NCBI GenBank assembly: GCA_946537305.1
Contig: CAMNFR010000004.1
Coordinates: 22,579-86,578, forward strand
DNA length: 64,000 bases
Direction of reading: 5' to 3'
From: an uncultured Lachnospiraceae bacterium
Lineage (GTDB): Bacteria; Bacillota; Clostridia; Lachnospirales; Lachnospiraceae
In this document: in pieces, positions 35,659-44,745 of the stretch
Numbering within the stretch: position 1 is the stretch's first letter
How the letters are laid out: each line of letters begins with the position of its first letter
Notes under the pieces: generated by a model
Databases searched by the model: none
The model's input: the letters and a program-made list of their open reading frames with translations, nothing else
What the model was told of the DNA's origin: nothing
Made by a program: the position numbers and the translations under genes

Positions 35659-36967
35659 GCTCCTGCGCCTCCTTTTCCTTCATCAAATGCAGGCCTTCTA
35701 CAATACCGATCATGATCATGGTCGTCAATATGGAACTGCCGCCGTAGCTGATCAGCGGTAGCGTGATCCCGGTACAGGGAATCAGTTTTGTGACCCCGCC
35801 GATATGCAGGAACACCTGAAAACCCACCATGACAGCCAGCCCGAAACCGACGATCTTATAAAACAATTCACTCATCCAGGTGGAGACCCAGATCATCTGG
35901 AGTACAAAGCCCAGATAAATGATCACGATACAGATGGCAAAGATCACGCCAAGCTCTTCACAGATGGCCGCGAACACAAAGTCGTTGCGCACCAGAGAGA
36001 TCAGCTTGGGCATGCCCTGATAAAAACCGGATCCCAGCCACCCGCCGGTCCCGATGGCCATCATGGCCTGTGCAATCTGGCGGCTCTTGTTGTCATAATC
36101 ATAAAAAGGATCTCTCCACATCTGCACGCGCACCCGCACGTGGGAGAAAAGATGATAGGCGCCTACGGCTGCCAGCGCGCCGCTGCCAAAACCCGCCCCC
36201 AGATAGAGCGGCTGGTGCGTGGCGACAAAAAGCATGAACAGATAAGCGACAAAATAGACCAGCGCGCTTCCCAGGTCCGTGGAAGCCACCAGTACCAGAA
36301 CATGCCCGGCAGCCAGGATGGTGGTGATGACCACCTGTTTAAAGCTGGTGCTTTTTTGCAGCATGGCACCGGTAAAGAACACGAACAGGATCTTGATGAA
36401 CTCCGAGGGCTGCAGCGCGAAGCCGCCGATACCGATGGAAAGCTGTGCGCCGTAGGAGGTATTTCCCAGCCGCCACACAATGATCAAAATCCCCAGGCCT
36501 AGGATGGCGTAGAGCCAGCCCCATTTTGCCAGGATATGCATATACCGGATGATCACCGGGATCAGCAATGTGGCGACCAGTCCCACGCAGATAAAGAAGA
36601 ACTGCCGCAGGGCATACTCCGGATCCAGACGTGTCTGGAACATCAGGCCGATCGCCGCCAGCATCAGCATGTTGCTGATCAGGATGCGGGACCCATGCCG
36701 GTAGACCAGGCCGAACAGAATATAATAGACCAGGAAAACAATGACCTGTGCGCCGTAAAAGATCACCAGCTGAAGGTCCTCTGTTTTCAGATAGATGATC
36801 AGATATCCCAGAGACTGCAGCAGCAGCACCAGGAACATCTGGTGACGGCACAGACGGTTCTGCCACGCCACATCCGCGCTGCGGAGCCCGTACAGGTTCA
36901 GGACCGAGTACAGGAGTACGATCAGCAGCATCAGATATCGGGAATATTCCAGCACGAGGCTTGTCAT
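35450..36967 (-). CDS. SEDS peptidoglycan polymerase, FtsW/RodA/SpoVE family
   Basis: 505 residues, about ten or more helices. QPSEFIKI, STDLGSALVYF (the catalytic aspartate region) and IPCTGITLPLISYGGSS mark the family, which polymerises lipid II into glycan strands in partnership with a class B PBP; that PBP is encoded next. FtsW cannot be separated from RodA or SpoVE with confidence; the ruvAB-zapA context does not decide it. After residue 430 a charged tail contains the nine-residue repeat RDRYPEEGR in three copies. ATG follows the U32 gene stop directly (TAAATG), so it is coupled. Confidence 0.93.
   Translation of the reverse strand: MTSLVLEYSRYLMLLIVLLYSVLNLYGLRSADVAWQNRLCRHQMFLVLLLQSLGYLIIYLKTEDLQLVIFYGAQVIVFLVYYILFGLVYRHGSRILISNMLMLAAIGLMFQTRLDPEYALRQFFFICVGLVATLLIPVIIRYMHILAKWGWLYAILGLGILIIVWRLGNTSYGAQLSIGIGGFALQPSEFIKILFVFFTGAMLQKSTSFKQVVITTILAAGHVLVLVASTDLGSALVYFVAYLFMLFVATHQPLYLGAGFGSGALAAVGAYHLFSHVRVRVQMWRDPFYDYDNKSRQIAQAMMAIGTGGWLGSGFYQGMPKLISLVRNDFVFAAICEELGVIFAICIVIIYLGFVLQMIWVSTWMSELFYKIVGFGLAVMVGFQVFLHIGGVTKLIPCTGITLPLISYGGSSILTTMIMIGIVEGLHLMKEKEAQELEHQRREDEEERYEQESRRRYEERRDRYPEEGRRDRYPEENRRNRYPEESEDFREVPVRTRKRPERERY
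35513..35593. repeat. Three 27-base tandem repeats in the SEDS tail / PBP head
   Basis: Copies begin at 35513, 35540 and 35567, each starting CTCCTCCGGGTA on the plus strand. The unit is a multiple of three and so encodes a nine-residue repeat in both the SEDS frame and the PBP frame. Confidence 0.85.
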
Positions 36968-37780
36968 TTACTCCACTCCTCTCGTAAAGTGTCCTCTGGT
37001 AAAGGCAGCAGGCGGGTCCGTACGTCCCGTCTCAAAAGCCCGCAGCACAGACGAAGCTTCCTCCGGCGTCTCATCTGTAAACATAAAACGGACACGGGGC
37101 ATGTCCTGCGGGACCCTGTCCAGAAGCCACAGGGGCACGCTGTTATAGATCACGGAATAGCAGTACCGGCACCAGGCAGCCTCCCGAAAAACCGTTTTTT
37201 TCCGGTCCGCAAGCGAAGAGTATTCCGCCGTCCCGTAAAGGTCATCACGGGAAAGATGGCGGCTCTTCCGGCAGTTTCCCACCGTCTTCTTGCTGCACTG
37301 CGCGCTTACCATCAGAGGAAGTCTTCCGTAGATCAGGCAGCAGCTGTCTTCCCCCTGCACGGATCTTACCTCCTCCCGGTTCAGCTCCACGGGAAGCGTT
37401 ACGACATCCGCACCAAGCGCCTTCATCTGCTTTTTTGCGCGCTGATTCCAGGTGTAGACACTGGCATCAAAGATCCGCTCCCCCGGAAGTCCCAGTTCCC
37501 GAAGGAATGCGGCCTCATCCAGTGTGCGGATCAGGAATCCGTCAAAGTGCGCCTCCTGAAGCTGTTCCCGGTGCTTCAAGATATCCTCTCCCGCTTCTTT
37601 CCGAAAGATATACGGAAAAGAAAAGATGGCCGATTTTCCCGCCGTCTGTATCCGTTCCGCCATCTGCCGCCACGCCCCGGGTTCCAGGCGCTCCCCCGGG
37701 ATGGCGATCCCCGTGGGAACAGAGCTTTCCAGCAGGATGGGCAGCAGACGCGCGTCCTCAATACTAACGTCTATATGCAT
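36968..37780 (-). CDS. U32-family C-terminal-like protein
   Basis: 270 residues from ATG 37780 with GAGGAG upstream; it overlaps the preceding U32 gene by 17 bases. It looks like the second half of the long U32 proteins, with CCLIYGRLPLMVSAQC, a further cysteine in TVGNC, and AAWCRYCYSVIYNSVPLWLL, which could hold an iron-sulfur cluster. Family knowledge: several U32 proteins (RlhA, TrhP) hydroxylate RNA rather than cut protein. Its close coupling to the first U32 gene suggests the two products form one complex. Confidence 0.75.
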   Translation of the reverse strand: MHIDVSIEDARLLPILLESSVPTGIAIPGERLEPGAWRQMAERIQTAGKSAIFSFPYIFRKEAGEDILKHREQLQEAHFDGFLIRTLDEAAFLRELGLPGERIFDASVYTWNQRAKKQMKALGADVVTLPVELNREEVRSVQGEDSCCLIYGRLPLMVSAQCSKKTVGNCRKSRHLSRDDLYGTAEYSSLADRKKTVFREAAWCRYCYSVIYNSVPLWLLDRVPQDMPRVRFMFTDETPEEASSVLRAFETGRTDPPAAFTRGHFTRGVE

Positions 37781-39044
37781 GGATGATCTCCTCTTCCAGT
37801 TTCCGCAGGGCTTCCCGGCGAAAAGCATTGATGGCTCCCACCGGCAGAAAAATATCCCCGGAAACCTGTACTTTCAGATCCTCGAATATAAAGGAGGTAT
37901 CCCCTGTCTTTTTGATTCGGTCTGACAGTTCAGCCGCCGTCAGGGGACGGTTTTTTGCCTCCTGTACCACAGGGCCGGGAACCGTTACGGAATGCTCCCG
38001 GCAGGACAGGCTAAGACGCAGCGGTTCGCCGGGCGCGGCCGTAAGCTCGCCCGTCACAGGCTCCTGCCGCTTCTTTTCGGTATACATCCGGTCGATCTTC
38101 CGCAGGCGTTCCTCATCCATAGCCCGCTGCTTCGGTTTTTCACCGGGATAGATCATATCCGCCCCGTTGTGTCGGCGGTAGTATCCTTCCGTGGAGCCGC
38201 CGCGGTCAAAAAGCATGCGGAGCAGCTCCTTGTCTTCCGGATCTACTCTGTATCCTTCTCTGCCGTGTTCCAGATACTGATCCACATATTTTTTATAGAC
38301 AGCCACGGTTCCGGCCGTATACCGGGGTCCCTTCATGCGTCCCTCGATCTTTAGAGAACTCACACCAGCTTCCAGGATATCCGGCAGAATATCCAGGGTG
38401 CAGAGATCCTTCAGGTTCAGCAGATGTTCCCCGTTGTAGGGCAGACGGCAGGGCTGGGCGCACCGCCCGCGGTTGCCGCTTCGTCCGCCGATCAGACTGC
38501 TTAGCAGACACTGCCCGGAATAACAGTAACACAGCGCACCGTGCACAAAGGTCTCTATCTCCAGGCCGCACGCTTCACGGATGGCCGAAATCTCTGTCAG
38601 GGAAAGTTCTCTTGGCAGGACAAGACGGCTGGCGCCCCATTCCTTCACCAGGCGTGCCCCCCATGGAGAGGCAATAGCCATCTGCGTGCTGATATGGATC
38701 TCCTGCTTAGGGAAAGCTTCCTTCAGGAGAAACAGAACACCCGGATCCTGCACCAGCACCGCATCTACGCCCTGACGGTAGTAGGGCGTGAACCAGGGGA
38801 TCAGATCCCTCTCCAGTTCCTTTTCCTTCATCAGGGTATTGACGGTCATATACAGTCTTCTGCCGTGAAGATGTACCTCATCGATGGCCTCCAGCAGTCC
38901 GTCCTCGTCCGGGTTTTCGGCATAGGCGCGGGCGCCGAACCGGGAACCGCCCATATAGACGGCATCGGCCCCGGCGGCAATCGCAGCCGACAGGCTCTCC
39001 CGGGAACCGGCCGGGGCCAGGATCTCCGGATGAATATTATTCAT
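37764..39044 (-). CDS. U32-family protein (peptidase U32 / RNA hydroxylation type)
   Basis: 426 residues. It begins with PEILAPAGSRESLSAAIAAGADAVY, typed here only in part as LAPAGSRESL, and has the U32 signature VHGALCYCYSGQCLLSS with GNRGRCAQPCR, giving four conserved cysteines. A C-terminal beta-rich domain follows (LRLSLSCREHSVTV). Related proteins RlhA and TrhP hydroxylate cytidine or uridine in RNA; others were annotated as collagenases. The target here is not known. It overlaps zapA by eight bases and the second U32 gene by 17, so it is mid-operon. Confidence 0.9.
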   Translation of the reverse strand: MNNIHPEILAPAGSRESLSAAIAAGADAVYMGGSRFGARAYAENPDEDGLLEAIDEVHLHGRRLYMTVNTLMKEKELERDLIPWFTPYYRQGVDAVLVQDPGVLFLLKEAFPKQEIHISTQMAIASPWGARLVKEWGASRLVLPRELSLTEISAIREACGLEIETFVHGALCYCYSGQCLLSSLIGGRSGNRGRCAQPCRLPYNGEHLLNLKDLCTLDILPDILEAGVSSLKIEGRMKGPRYTAGTVAVYKKYVDQYLEHGREGYRVDPEDKELLRMLFDRGGSTEGYYRRHNGADMIYPGEKPKQRAMDEERLRKIDRMYTEKKRQEPVTGELTAAPGEPLRLSLSCREHSVTVPGPVVQEAKNRPLTAAELSDRIKKTGDTSFIFEDLKVQVSGDIFLPVGAINAFRREALRKLEEEIIHAYRR

Positions 39045-39369
39045 TTTCAGTCTCTCCCGAGGCAGCCTTCATCTGACGATGTACCAGCTCCAGGCGAAGA
39101 GAATCCACCTTTTCCTCCATCTCCCAGAGCTGAGCTTCCGCCTCCTCTGCCCGCTTATTAGCCTGATAATAGTCGTCCGCAATATTTAACAGCAGCATCA
39201 GGCGGCGGTCTTCCGGCGTCTGTCTGCCGTAATTCCCGTTTTTCCTCAGATCTTCGATCTTGCCGTTGATATAATCCGCGATCTGCTGCAGATAGGCCGC
39301 ATCATCGCTTCCCGAAACGGCGATCTGTCTGCCATCGATCACGATCTTATCTGTCATTCTTTCTTCCAT
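39037..39369 (-). CDS. zapA: Cell division protein ZapA
   Basis: 110 residues: a short N-terminal globular part (DKIVIDGRQIAVSGSDDAAY) and a long coiled-coil (residues 60-100), the ZapA layout. It bundles FtsZ filaments at midcell. The ATG shares one base with the ruvB stop (TGATG) and has AAGGAG eight bases upstream; a second ATG four codons later is less well placed. Its position between ruvB and U32 is common in Clostridia. Confidence 0.88.
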   Translation of the reverse strand: MEERMTDKIVIDGRQIAVSGSDDAAYLQQIADYINGKIEDLRKNGNYGRQTPEDRRLMLLLNIADDYYQANKRAEEAEAQLWEMEEKVDSLRLELVHRQMKAASGETENE

Positions 39370-40373
39370 CAGTCTTCTCCTTCCGGACTAAGCCCCAGAT
39401 GCAAGTATGCCTCTTCCGTTGCGATGCGCCCGCGCGGGGTGCGCTGCAGGAACCCGTTCTGGATCAGATACGGCTCGCAGACATCCTCCAGCGTTCCCAC
39501 ATCCTCGCTCAGGGCCGCTGCCAGTGTCTCCAGGCCTACCGGGCCGCCGCCGAATTTTTGAATGATCGTTGTCAGGACTTTCTGGTCCATGCCGTCCAGT
39601 CCGAATTTATCCACATTCAGGAGGGTCAGCGTATAATCCGCCACCTCCCGGGTGATTCTTCCGTCAAAACGCACCTGTGCAAAATCTCTCACCCGCTTTA
39701 ACAGGCGATTGGCCAGTCGCGGCGTACCGCGTGAGCGGCGCGCGATTTCCATGGCGCCTGCCGGGTCGATCTCCACGCCCAGTATGCCGGCCGAATGTGT
39801 TACAATGGCCGCCAGTTCCTTCGGGGTGTAGAACTCCAGCCGGTGGATCACCCCAAAGCGGTCCCGCAGAGGGGCTGTCAGCATGCCCACCCGCGTAGTC
39901 GCGCCAACCAGTGTAAAGCGCGGCAGATCCAGACGGATGGATTTAGCACCGGAGCCCTTGCCGATCATAATATCGATGGCAAAATCCTCCATGGCAGCGT
40001 ACAGATGCTCCTCGACCTGACGGTTCAGGCGGTGGATCTCATCGATAAAAAGGACATCCCCTTCTCCCAGCTTGGTCAGGATGGCTGCCATCTCCCCGGG
40101 GTGCTCAATGGCCGGCCCGGAGGTAATCTTCAGGTGGGTGCCCATCTCATTCGCCACGATGCCTGCCAGTGTTGTCTTTCCAAGGCCGGGCGGGCCGTAG
40201 AGCAGCACATGATCCAGCGGCTCCCCGCGGTTCTTCGCGGCCTCAATATAGACGGAAAGTGTCTGTTTGGCAGCCTCCTGACCGATATAATCCGCCAGAA
40301 GCTGCGGCCGCAGAGAATTTTCTATGCGGCTGTCCTCCTCCGTCAGTTCAGTTGTGATCACACGTTTTTCCAT
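39369..40373 (-). CDS. ruvB: Holliday junction helicase RuvB
   Basis: 334 residues. Walker [12 protein letters not shown], Walker B DEIHRL, sensor 1 GATTRVG and the arginine finger region RDRFGV are intact, with the winged-helix end [15 protein letters not shown]. RuvB rings pump DNA through the RuvA-bound junction. It follows ruvA by 21 bases. Confidence 0.98.
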   Translation of the reverse strand: MEKRVITTELTEEDSRIENSLRPQLLADYIGQEAAKQTLSVYIEAAKNRGEPLDHVLLYGPPGLGKTTLAGIVANEMGTHLKITSGPAIEHPGEMAAILTKLGEGDVLFIDEIHRLNRQVEEHLYAAMEDFAIDIMIGKGSGAKSIRLDLPRFTLVGATTRVGMLTAPLRDRFGVIHRLEFYTPKELAAIVTHSAGILGVEIDPAGAMEIARRSRGTPRLANRLLKRVRDFAQVRFDGRITREVADYTLTLLNVDKFGLDGMDQKVLTTIIQKFGGGPVGLETLAAALSEDVGTLEDVCEPYLIQNGFLQRTPRGRIATEEAYLHLGLSPEGED

Positions 40374-40394
40374 ACTGTATTATATCCTTTATCG

Positions 40395-41006
40395 TTACAG
40401 GAGATATTTTAGTGCCTGCTTCAGGATCTCTTCCACATCCATTTCGGCGGTTCCCTCGATCTTCCGCACCGCAGCCATAGACTCCGAAGCGGAGTACCCC
40501 AGGGCCTGCAGCGCGGCTACCGCCTCCGAAACATTGGCCGTCCCCGCCGCAACGGCCCCTGCCGTCTGTCCTGCGTGCTCAGAGAATTTGTCCAGCGCAT
40601 CCTGCAGACTCATCTTATCCTTCAGCTCCAGGATCACCTTCTGGGCGGTCTTTTTCCCGAGTCCCGGGGCCTTGGCGATTGCCTTCTCATCCCCGGAGAG
40701 GACGGCCATCCGAAGCTCATCCGGCGTCAGCGTGCTCAGCACGCCTAACGCCGCCTTCGGTCCAATCCCGTTCACGCCCAGCAGCAGGCGGAAGACCTCC
40801 CGGTCATCTCGCGTCAGGAATCCGTAAAGGGACATGGCGTCCTCCCGCACCGCAAAGTACGTGTAGATCTGTACCTGCTCTCCTCTGGCCGGCAGCCGGT
40901 CAAAAACGGACAGCGGCACAAAGATCTGATACCCGATCCCGCCGGTCTCCACCACAATGCGGTCCCCATCCGTTTCCGCCAATGATCCTTTTATATAGGC
41001 TATCAT
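40395..41006 (-). CDS. ruvA: Holliday junction DNA-binding protein RuvA
   Basis: 203 residues with the OB-fold N-terminus (MIAYIKGSLAETDGDRIVVE), two helix-hairpin-helix motifs (LLGVNGIGPKAALGVLS and APGLGKKTAQKVI) and the C-terminal RuvB-binding domain (ALQALGYSASES). It is first in the operon ruvA-ruvB-zapA-U32-U32-SEDS-PBP; ruvC is not adjacent. Confidence 0.98.
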   Translation of the reverse strand: MIAYIKGSLAETDGDRIVVETGGIGYQIFVPLSVFDRLPARGEQVQIYTYFAVREDAMSLYGFLTRDDREVFRLLLGVNGIGPKAALGVLSTLTPDELRMAVLSGDEKAIAKAPGLGKKTAQKVILELKDKMSLQDALDKFSEHAGQTAGAVAAGTANVSEAVAALQALGYSASESMAAVRKIEGTAEMDVEEILKQALKYLL

Positions 41007-41042
41007 TCACCAATCCCCCATCCTGTGCATAGAGTTCATGAG

Positions 41043-41071
41043 ATTATACCATATATTGTACTATTAATCAA
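41043..41071 (-). promoter_or_regulatory. Promoter of the ruvAB operon
   Basis: Minus strand: TTGATT, 17-base spacer, TATAAT, about 35 bases before the ruvA start. Confidence 0.7.
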
Positions 41072-41108
41072 GAACACGCACGTATGTTCTGCTGCTTTCA
41101 GATATAGA

Positions 41109-41169
41109 AAAACGGGAACAGATCCCTCTTCCCGCTCCGAAGGAGTGTGAAACATGGTACCTGTTCCCT
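41109..41169 (-). terminator. Terminator after the CARF-nuclease / two-component operon
   Basis: Minus strand: GGGAACAG pairs with CTGTTCCC across a loop that contains its own CTCC/GGAG hairpin, followed by GTTTTTCT. It separates the regulator gene from the ruvAB promoter. Confidence 0.6.
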
Positions 41170-41181
41170 GTAAATCGTTCT

Positions 41182-41811
41182 TTATTTAATACCAGGGGTC
41201 GTGATGCCGCACTGCACGGCATTTACCGCCAGCTCGGTGCGGGATTTCAACCCGGTCTTGCTGATCAGATTATTGACATGATATCTCACCGTGGCCGGAC
41301 TTACAAACAGTATGTCTGCGATTTCCTTGTCTGTCAGTCCCTCTGCCAGATAACGGAGAATCTCCATCTCCCGATTTGTAAATTCAGTATTTTTGGCCAT
41401 GCCCAGCTGGCTGACAGGCGGGGCATCCGGAAAGATATGCTCACCGGCCATCGTGCGGTCCATAATTTCCAGCATGGGAATGGCCTGGACCTCCTTGTAC
41501 CAGAACGAATCCACTCCGATCTCGCGGGCCCGCTGCAAAAACAGTGCATCCGGAAGCGAGGTCACAATGATCACCTTGATCTTTGGATAGGATTTTTTGA
41601 TCCTCGCGGCCGCATCCAGCCCATTGCTCCCATCATGCATGACCACATCCATCAGCACCAGGTCTATCCCGCCGCGGGCACAGTAAACATCCGCGATCCG
41701 CGCGCTCTCTATACAGGCGGCCAGCTGATAGCGCTCTGTGGTGGCAATGATATTTTCAAACAATTGTCTGGGAACGATCTGATCATCCACGACCAGTACT
41801 TTATACGGCAT
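41182..41811 (-). CDS. LuxR/NarL-type response regulator
   Basis: 209 residues: receiver (1-125) with the full active site, D9-D10, phospho-acceptor D55 and K106, and a LuxR-type DNA-binding domain (FTNREMEILRYLAEGLTDKEI, about 145-200). It overlaps the histidine kinase gene by 11 bases, so it is its partner. The paralog at 26.3-26.9 kb has lost the acidic pair and the lysine. The target genes are unknown; the operon itself is an obvious candidate. Confidence 0.95.
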   Translation of the reverse strand: MPYKVLVVDDQIVPRQLFENIIATTERYQLAACIESARIADVYCARGGIDLVLMDVVMHDGSNGLDAAARIKKSYPKIKVIIVTSLPDALFLQRAREIGVDSFWYKEVQAIPMLEIMDRTMAGEHIFPDAPPVSQLGMAKNTEFTNREMEILRYLAEGLTDKEIADILFVSPATVRYHVNNLISKTGLKSRTELAVNAVQCGITTPGIK

Positions 41812-43093
41812 AGGGCACCTCCTCCGGCAGTGTCAGCTGCACAGTAAAACAGGGATCGGTAAATATCTCCATTTTTCCGCCCGGGATCTGTTCCGTCATC
41901 GTTCGAAGTGAAGCAAGTCCGCCCTTCTCCCGTACAGGCTCCGTCGGCTGCTGTCCATTATTTGTGATACGGACGATGATCCGGCCATCTTCAGTTTCTA
42001 TGGTTACGGTCATCACATCCCCCTGGGCATGACGCAGGGTATTCGTAAGACATTCATGAATGGCTGACGCTATAACATGCTTCTGCGGTTCGCTTTGCGG
42101 AAGCTCTCCCTGAAGGATCACTGCGACCCCAAGATCCCCGGCCGTCTCCAGGATCAGTTCATATTCATCGCGGGCCGCAGCTGTCTGTCCGGTCTTAAGA
42201 AACCCAATGTTCCGCTGAAGCCTGGTCTCAATCTCCCGGCGCTCCTGCTCGGTTCCTCCGTTCCGGATATAGTTTTTGATCGTCAGCAGATCGGCCCCCA
42301 TCTCATCGTGAAGGCGGATTCTGGAATCCAGCAATTCCTTTTCTGCCGTGAGATCTACAATTTCTTTGTTATATTCTGTCAGACGACGGTTCAGCGCGGA
42401 AAGTTCCTCCTGCATCTGTTTCAAAGACGCCGTCTTCTGGTATTCCTCCGTAATATCGTCTGCATGCAGAAAATAAATGAACGATTTCTGAAAGAGCATA
42501 CTGCTCTCTTTGAACTGCCAGGTCGTACCATCTGACAGTGTGATGATCGGGCCGGGTCCAGGGCTTTCCCGCCGGCAGTCTGCAGGAAGCTCTCCCTCAC
42601 AGAGCGTCTCCCACAGCTTTTTCCCGCTAAAAAGTTCACCACCGGTAACGGACCTGCAAATTCTTTTCATAGCTGTATTGGCAAGAAGAACTCTGCCCTC
42701 GGGAAGATAAAAACACAATCCTGCCGGAAGACTGTCCGTCGCCTCCTTGACCGACATCGGCGTGATAACATTCCTTTCTATGCGGTCCATCGTGTACTTC
42801 ATGTACAATAAAATGACCGCGCATATCAAGCATAACAACAGGATGGCAGGTTTGGGAAGCGACACAAAGCTGTGAGCCCATCGCGTTGAGGCAGGACTTC
42901 GTTTATGTCCATTCGACAGAACGTAATAGGTCATGGTACATTCCGCCGAAAAATAGTTCACCCCCATGATTAACAGTCCCATGATCATCATGGCCGCATG
43001 CCTGTGCCTGACACTCAGCGCCACAATATAAGCCGCGCAGAAAAGCAGCAGAACAAATATGATACCGCAATAACTCCAGAACAGATCGCTCAA
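41801..43093 (-). CDS. Sensor histidine kinase (HisKA_3/LiaS-like)
   Basis: 430 residues with three N-terminal helices (about 8-27, 32-51, 81-100), a PAS-like segment (114-215), a coiled linker, the phospho-acceptor region SRIRLHDEMGADLL with H262, and a short ATPase domain with IHECLTNTLRHAQG (N351) and GGLASLR. It should phosphorylate the regulator encoded next. The start is a TTG that overlaps the upstream stop in TTGA, with AGGGGG ten bases before it; the first internal ATG would remove helix 1. The stimulus is unknown. Confidence 0.9.
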   Translation of the reverse strand: MSDLFWSYCGIIFVLLLFCAAYIVALSVRHRHAAMMIMGLLIMGVNYFSAECTMTYYVLSNGHKRSPASTRWAHSFVSLPKPAILLLCLICAVILLYMKYTMDRIERNVITPMSVKEATDSLPAGLCFYLPEGRVLLANTAMKRICRSVTGGELFSGKKLWETLCEGELPADCRRESPGPGPIITLSDGTTWQFKESSMLFQKSFIYFLHADDITEEYQKTASLKQMQEELSALNRRLTEYNKEIVDLTAEKELLDSRIRLHDEMGADLLTIKNYIRNGGTEQERREIETRLQRNIGFLKTGQTAAARDEYELILETAGDLGVAVILQGELPQSEPQKHVIASAIHECLTNTLRHAQGDVMTVTIETEDGRIIVRITNNGQQPTEPVREKGGLASLRTMTEQIPGGKMEIFTDPCFTVQLTLPEEVPYAV

Positions 43094-44703
43094 TCTTTTG
43101 TGCCCCCTTCCCTGAACTGATAGACAAGCAAAAGATCATCATCCATCTTTGTAAAAGTACGCAAACAGAAAAACCCTTCTCCGCTGCGGTCCCCTTCCTC
43201 CGGCGGAACGTTCAGTGTGGAGGCATTCAGCAGTATCCGAAGTGAAAACGTCTTTTCCTCAAAACGCAAAGAGACCATGATACCGGAAAGATGCGCCATA
43301 CTCCCCTCGACGATCTTCTCCAGCAATTCGTAAGCCTCTGTCAGCATTTCCGAGGAATATTCCGCACTGCCGGAAGCAGACACGGCTGCCTCCATACCGC
43401 CAAGACGAAGATATTCCAGAGATTCAGATACTGCCAGCACCAGCTCTTCGGACGTAATTCTTCCATTCTCTGCCAGAAACTCCATATTGCTCCTTCTTTT
43501 GATAAAGGCGCAAAGTATGGCAGCATATTGAAGCTTTCGCTCGGGATCTGTCTGCGGATCATCCATGATGGTGTTAAGAAGATCCAGCTGCGGCCGCACG
43601 ATCGACATGATCCTTTCATAGATACGGTTCCTGGTCTCCAGTCTGCTTTTCTTTTCCTTGATCCCGGCCTCCTCTGACAGATATTCATTTCTGGCCGCTA
43701 TTCTCTGTGTATACACCTCCAGTTCTCGGTTCAGTCGGTTCACCCGGGAAAGATCTATCTTCCATTCTACAGATCCACCGGTGATCGGATAGTTTCGGAT
43801 CCGAGAATCTGAATGCATTCTCATGGGAACGGAGGTGCCGCCGGAAACATACGCCGGAACTAAACCGCGGTCATAGATCACGACCGGAAAATCGATCAGC
43901 GGAAAGAGCATATCGTAATAGATATTCGCCGGAATCAAACCGGTCTGAATACATCCTTCCAGCGCCGCCATCAGGCAGAACGCCATAAACTCTGTCATAT
44001 TCCAGATCCTGCATCTGAATAATTGTGCATCAAGATCCAGAGGATACAGAAGACAGTAAATGATACCTAAAGCAATAGAGAGGAACGGCAGCCATCGATA
44101 TTTCTGCCCCTTGCTCACACGGCTTTTATATATAAAAACACTGATGCTCAAAGCATAAACAGAAAACTGAAAAGCATAGATCAGATAAAACAGCCAGCCG
44201 CTTACGGTTGTATTGTCTGCGGCATTCAAACCCTCCGGAAATAATTTGAACCAGAAGTGCAGATCATTTGTCAGGACCCCTGTCATCATCAGCAGCGCGG
44301 CCAATGCCGTTACGTGAACGACTTTCGGTACTTTTTCCCGCTCCTCACGATGAACGAGCGCCGCAAGATACAGGCACAGAACCGGAAGTGCTGTCGAAGG
44401 AACATAATATAGATACCACAGATAATGATATATATCGTACTCGTAACAAAAAATAATATACCGGCAGATCTGCAGCAGCATATGGAACAGTATTAATCCC
44501 ACGATCATCAGCATGATCCGGCACAGACGACGGTCTGTCACCCTCTTCTTTACAGACGCCGCCCAAAAGATCAGGATCGTGCCGCAGTAAAACTGAACAA
44601 AACAATCAAAAAAACTGACCTTGTACAACAGAACATGAAGCACACCGCAGAGAATAAAAGCGAATGCAATGGCTAGCATATTCCTTCTGATCAGACGCGG
44701 CAT
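43090..44703 (-). CDS. Seven-helix membrane sensor, kinase-like but without the histidine
   Basis: 537 residues. About seven to eight helices fill residues 8-255, like the 7TM sensor half of some histidine kinases. A coiled linker (320-360) and a helical pair (355-400) follow, but the place of the phospho-acceptor reads RNRIYERIMSIVRPQLDLL with no histidine, and the C-terminal part (EGSMAHLSGIMVSLRFEEKT) only faintly resembles an ATPase N-box; no G-boxes are evident. So it is probably a pseudo-kinase that senses something and steers the true kinase. It overlaps that gene by four bases and has a GGGGGTGA ribosome site 42 bases after the nuclease gene. Confidence 0.75.
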   Translation of the reverse strand: MPRLIRRNMLAIAFAFILCGVLHVLLYKVSFFDCFVQFYCGTILIFWAASVKKRVTDRRLCRIMLMIVGLILFHMLLQICRYIIFCYEYDIYHYLWYLYYVPSTALPVLCLYLAALVHREEREKVPKVVHVTALAALLMMTGVLTNDLHFWFKLFPEGLNAADNTTVSGWLFYLIYAFQFSVYALSISVFIYKSRVSKGQKYRWLPFLSIALGIIYCLLYPLDLDAQLFRCRIWNMTEFMAFCLMAALEGCIQTGLIPANIYYDMLFPLIDFPVVIYDRGLVPAYVSGGTSVPMRMHSDSRIRNYPITGGSVEWKIDLSRVNRLNRELEVYTQRIAARNEYLSEEAGIKEKKSRLETRNRIYERIMSIVRPQLDLLNTIMDDPQTDPERKLQYAAILCAFIKRRSNMEFLAENGRITSEELVLAVSESLEYLRLGGMEAAVSASGSAEYSSEMLTEAYELLEKIVEGSMAHLSGIMVSLRFEEKTFSLRILLNASTLNVPPEEGDRSGEGFFCLRTFTKMDDDLLLVYQFREGGTKD

Positions 44704-44745
44704 CCCTTCACCCCCTCGTTGTCATAAGTGTATCCTATTTCCGGA

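Noticed and set aside
41062..41098. GAAC-N10-GTTC near the ruvAB promoter as an SOS (LexA) box
   Set aside because: Firmicutes LexA boxes have four bases between GAAC and GTTC; ten is not compatible. It could be chance.
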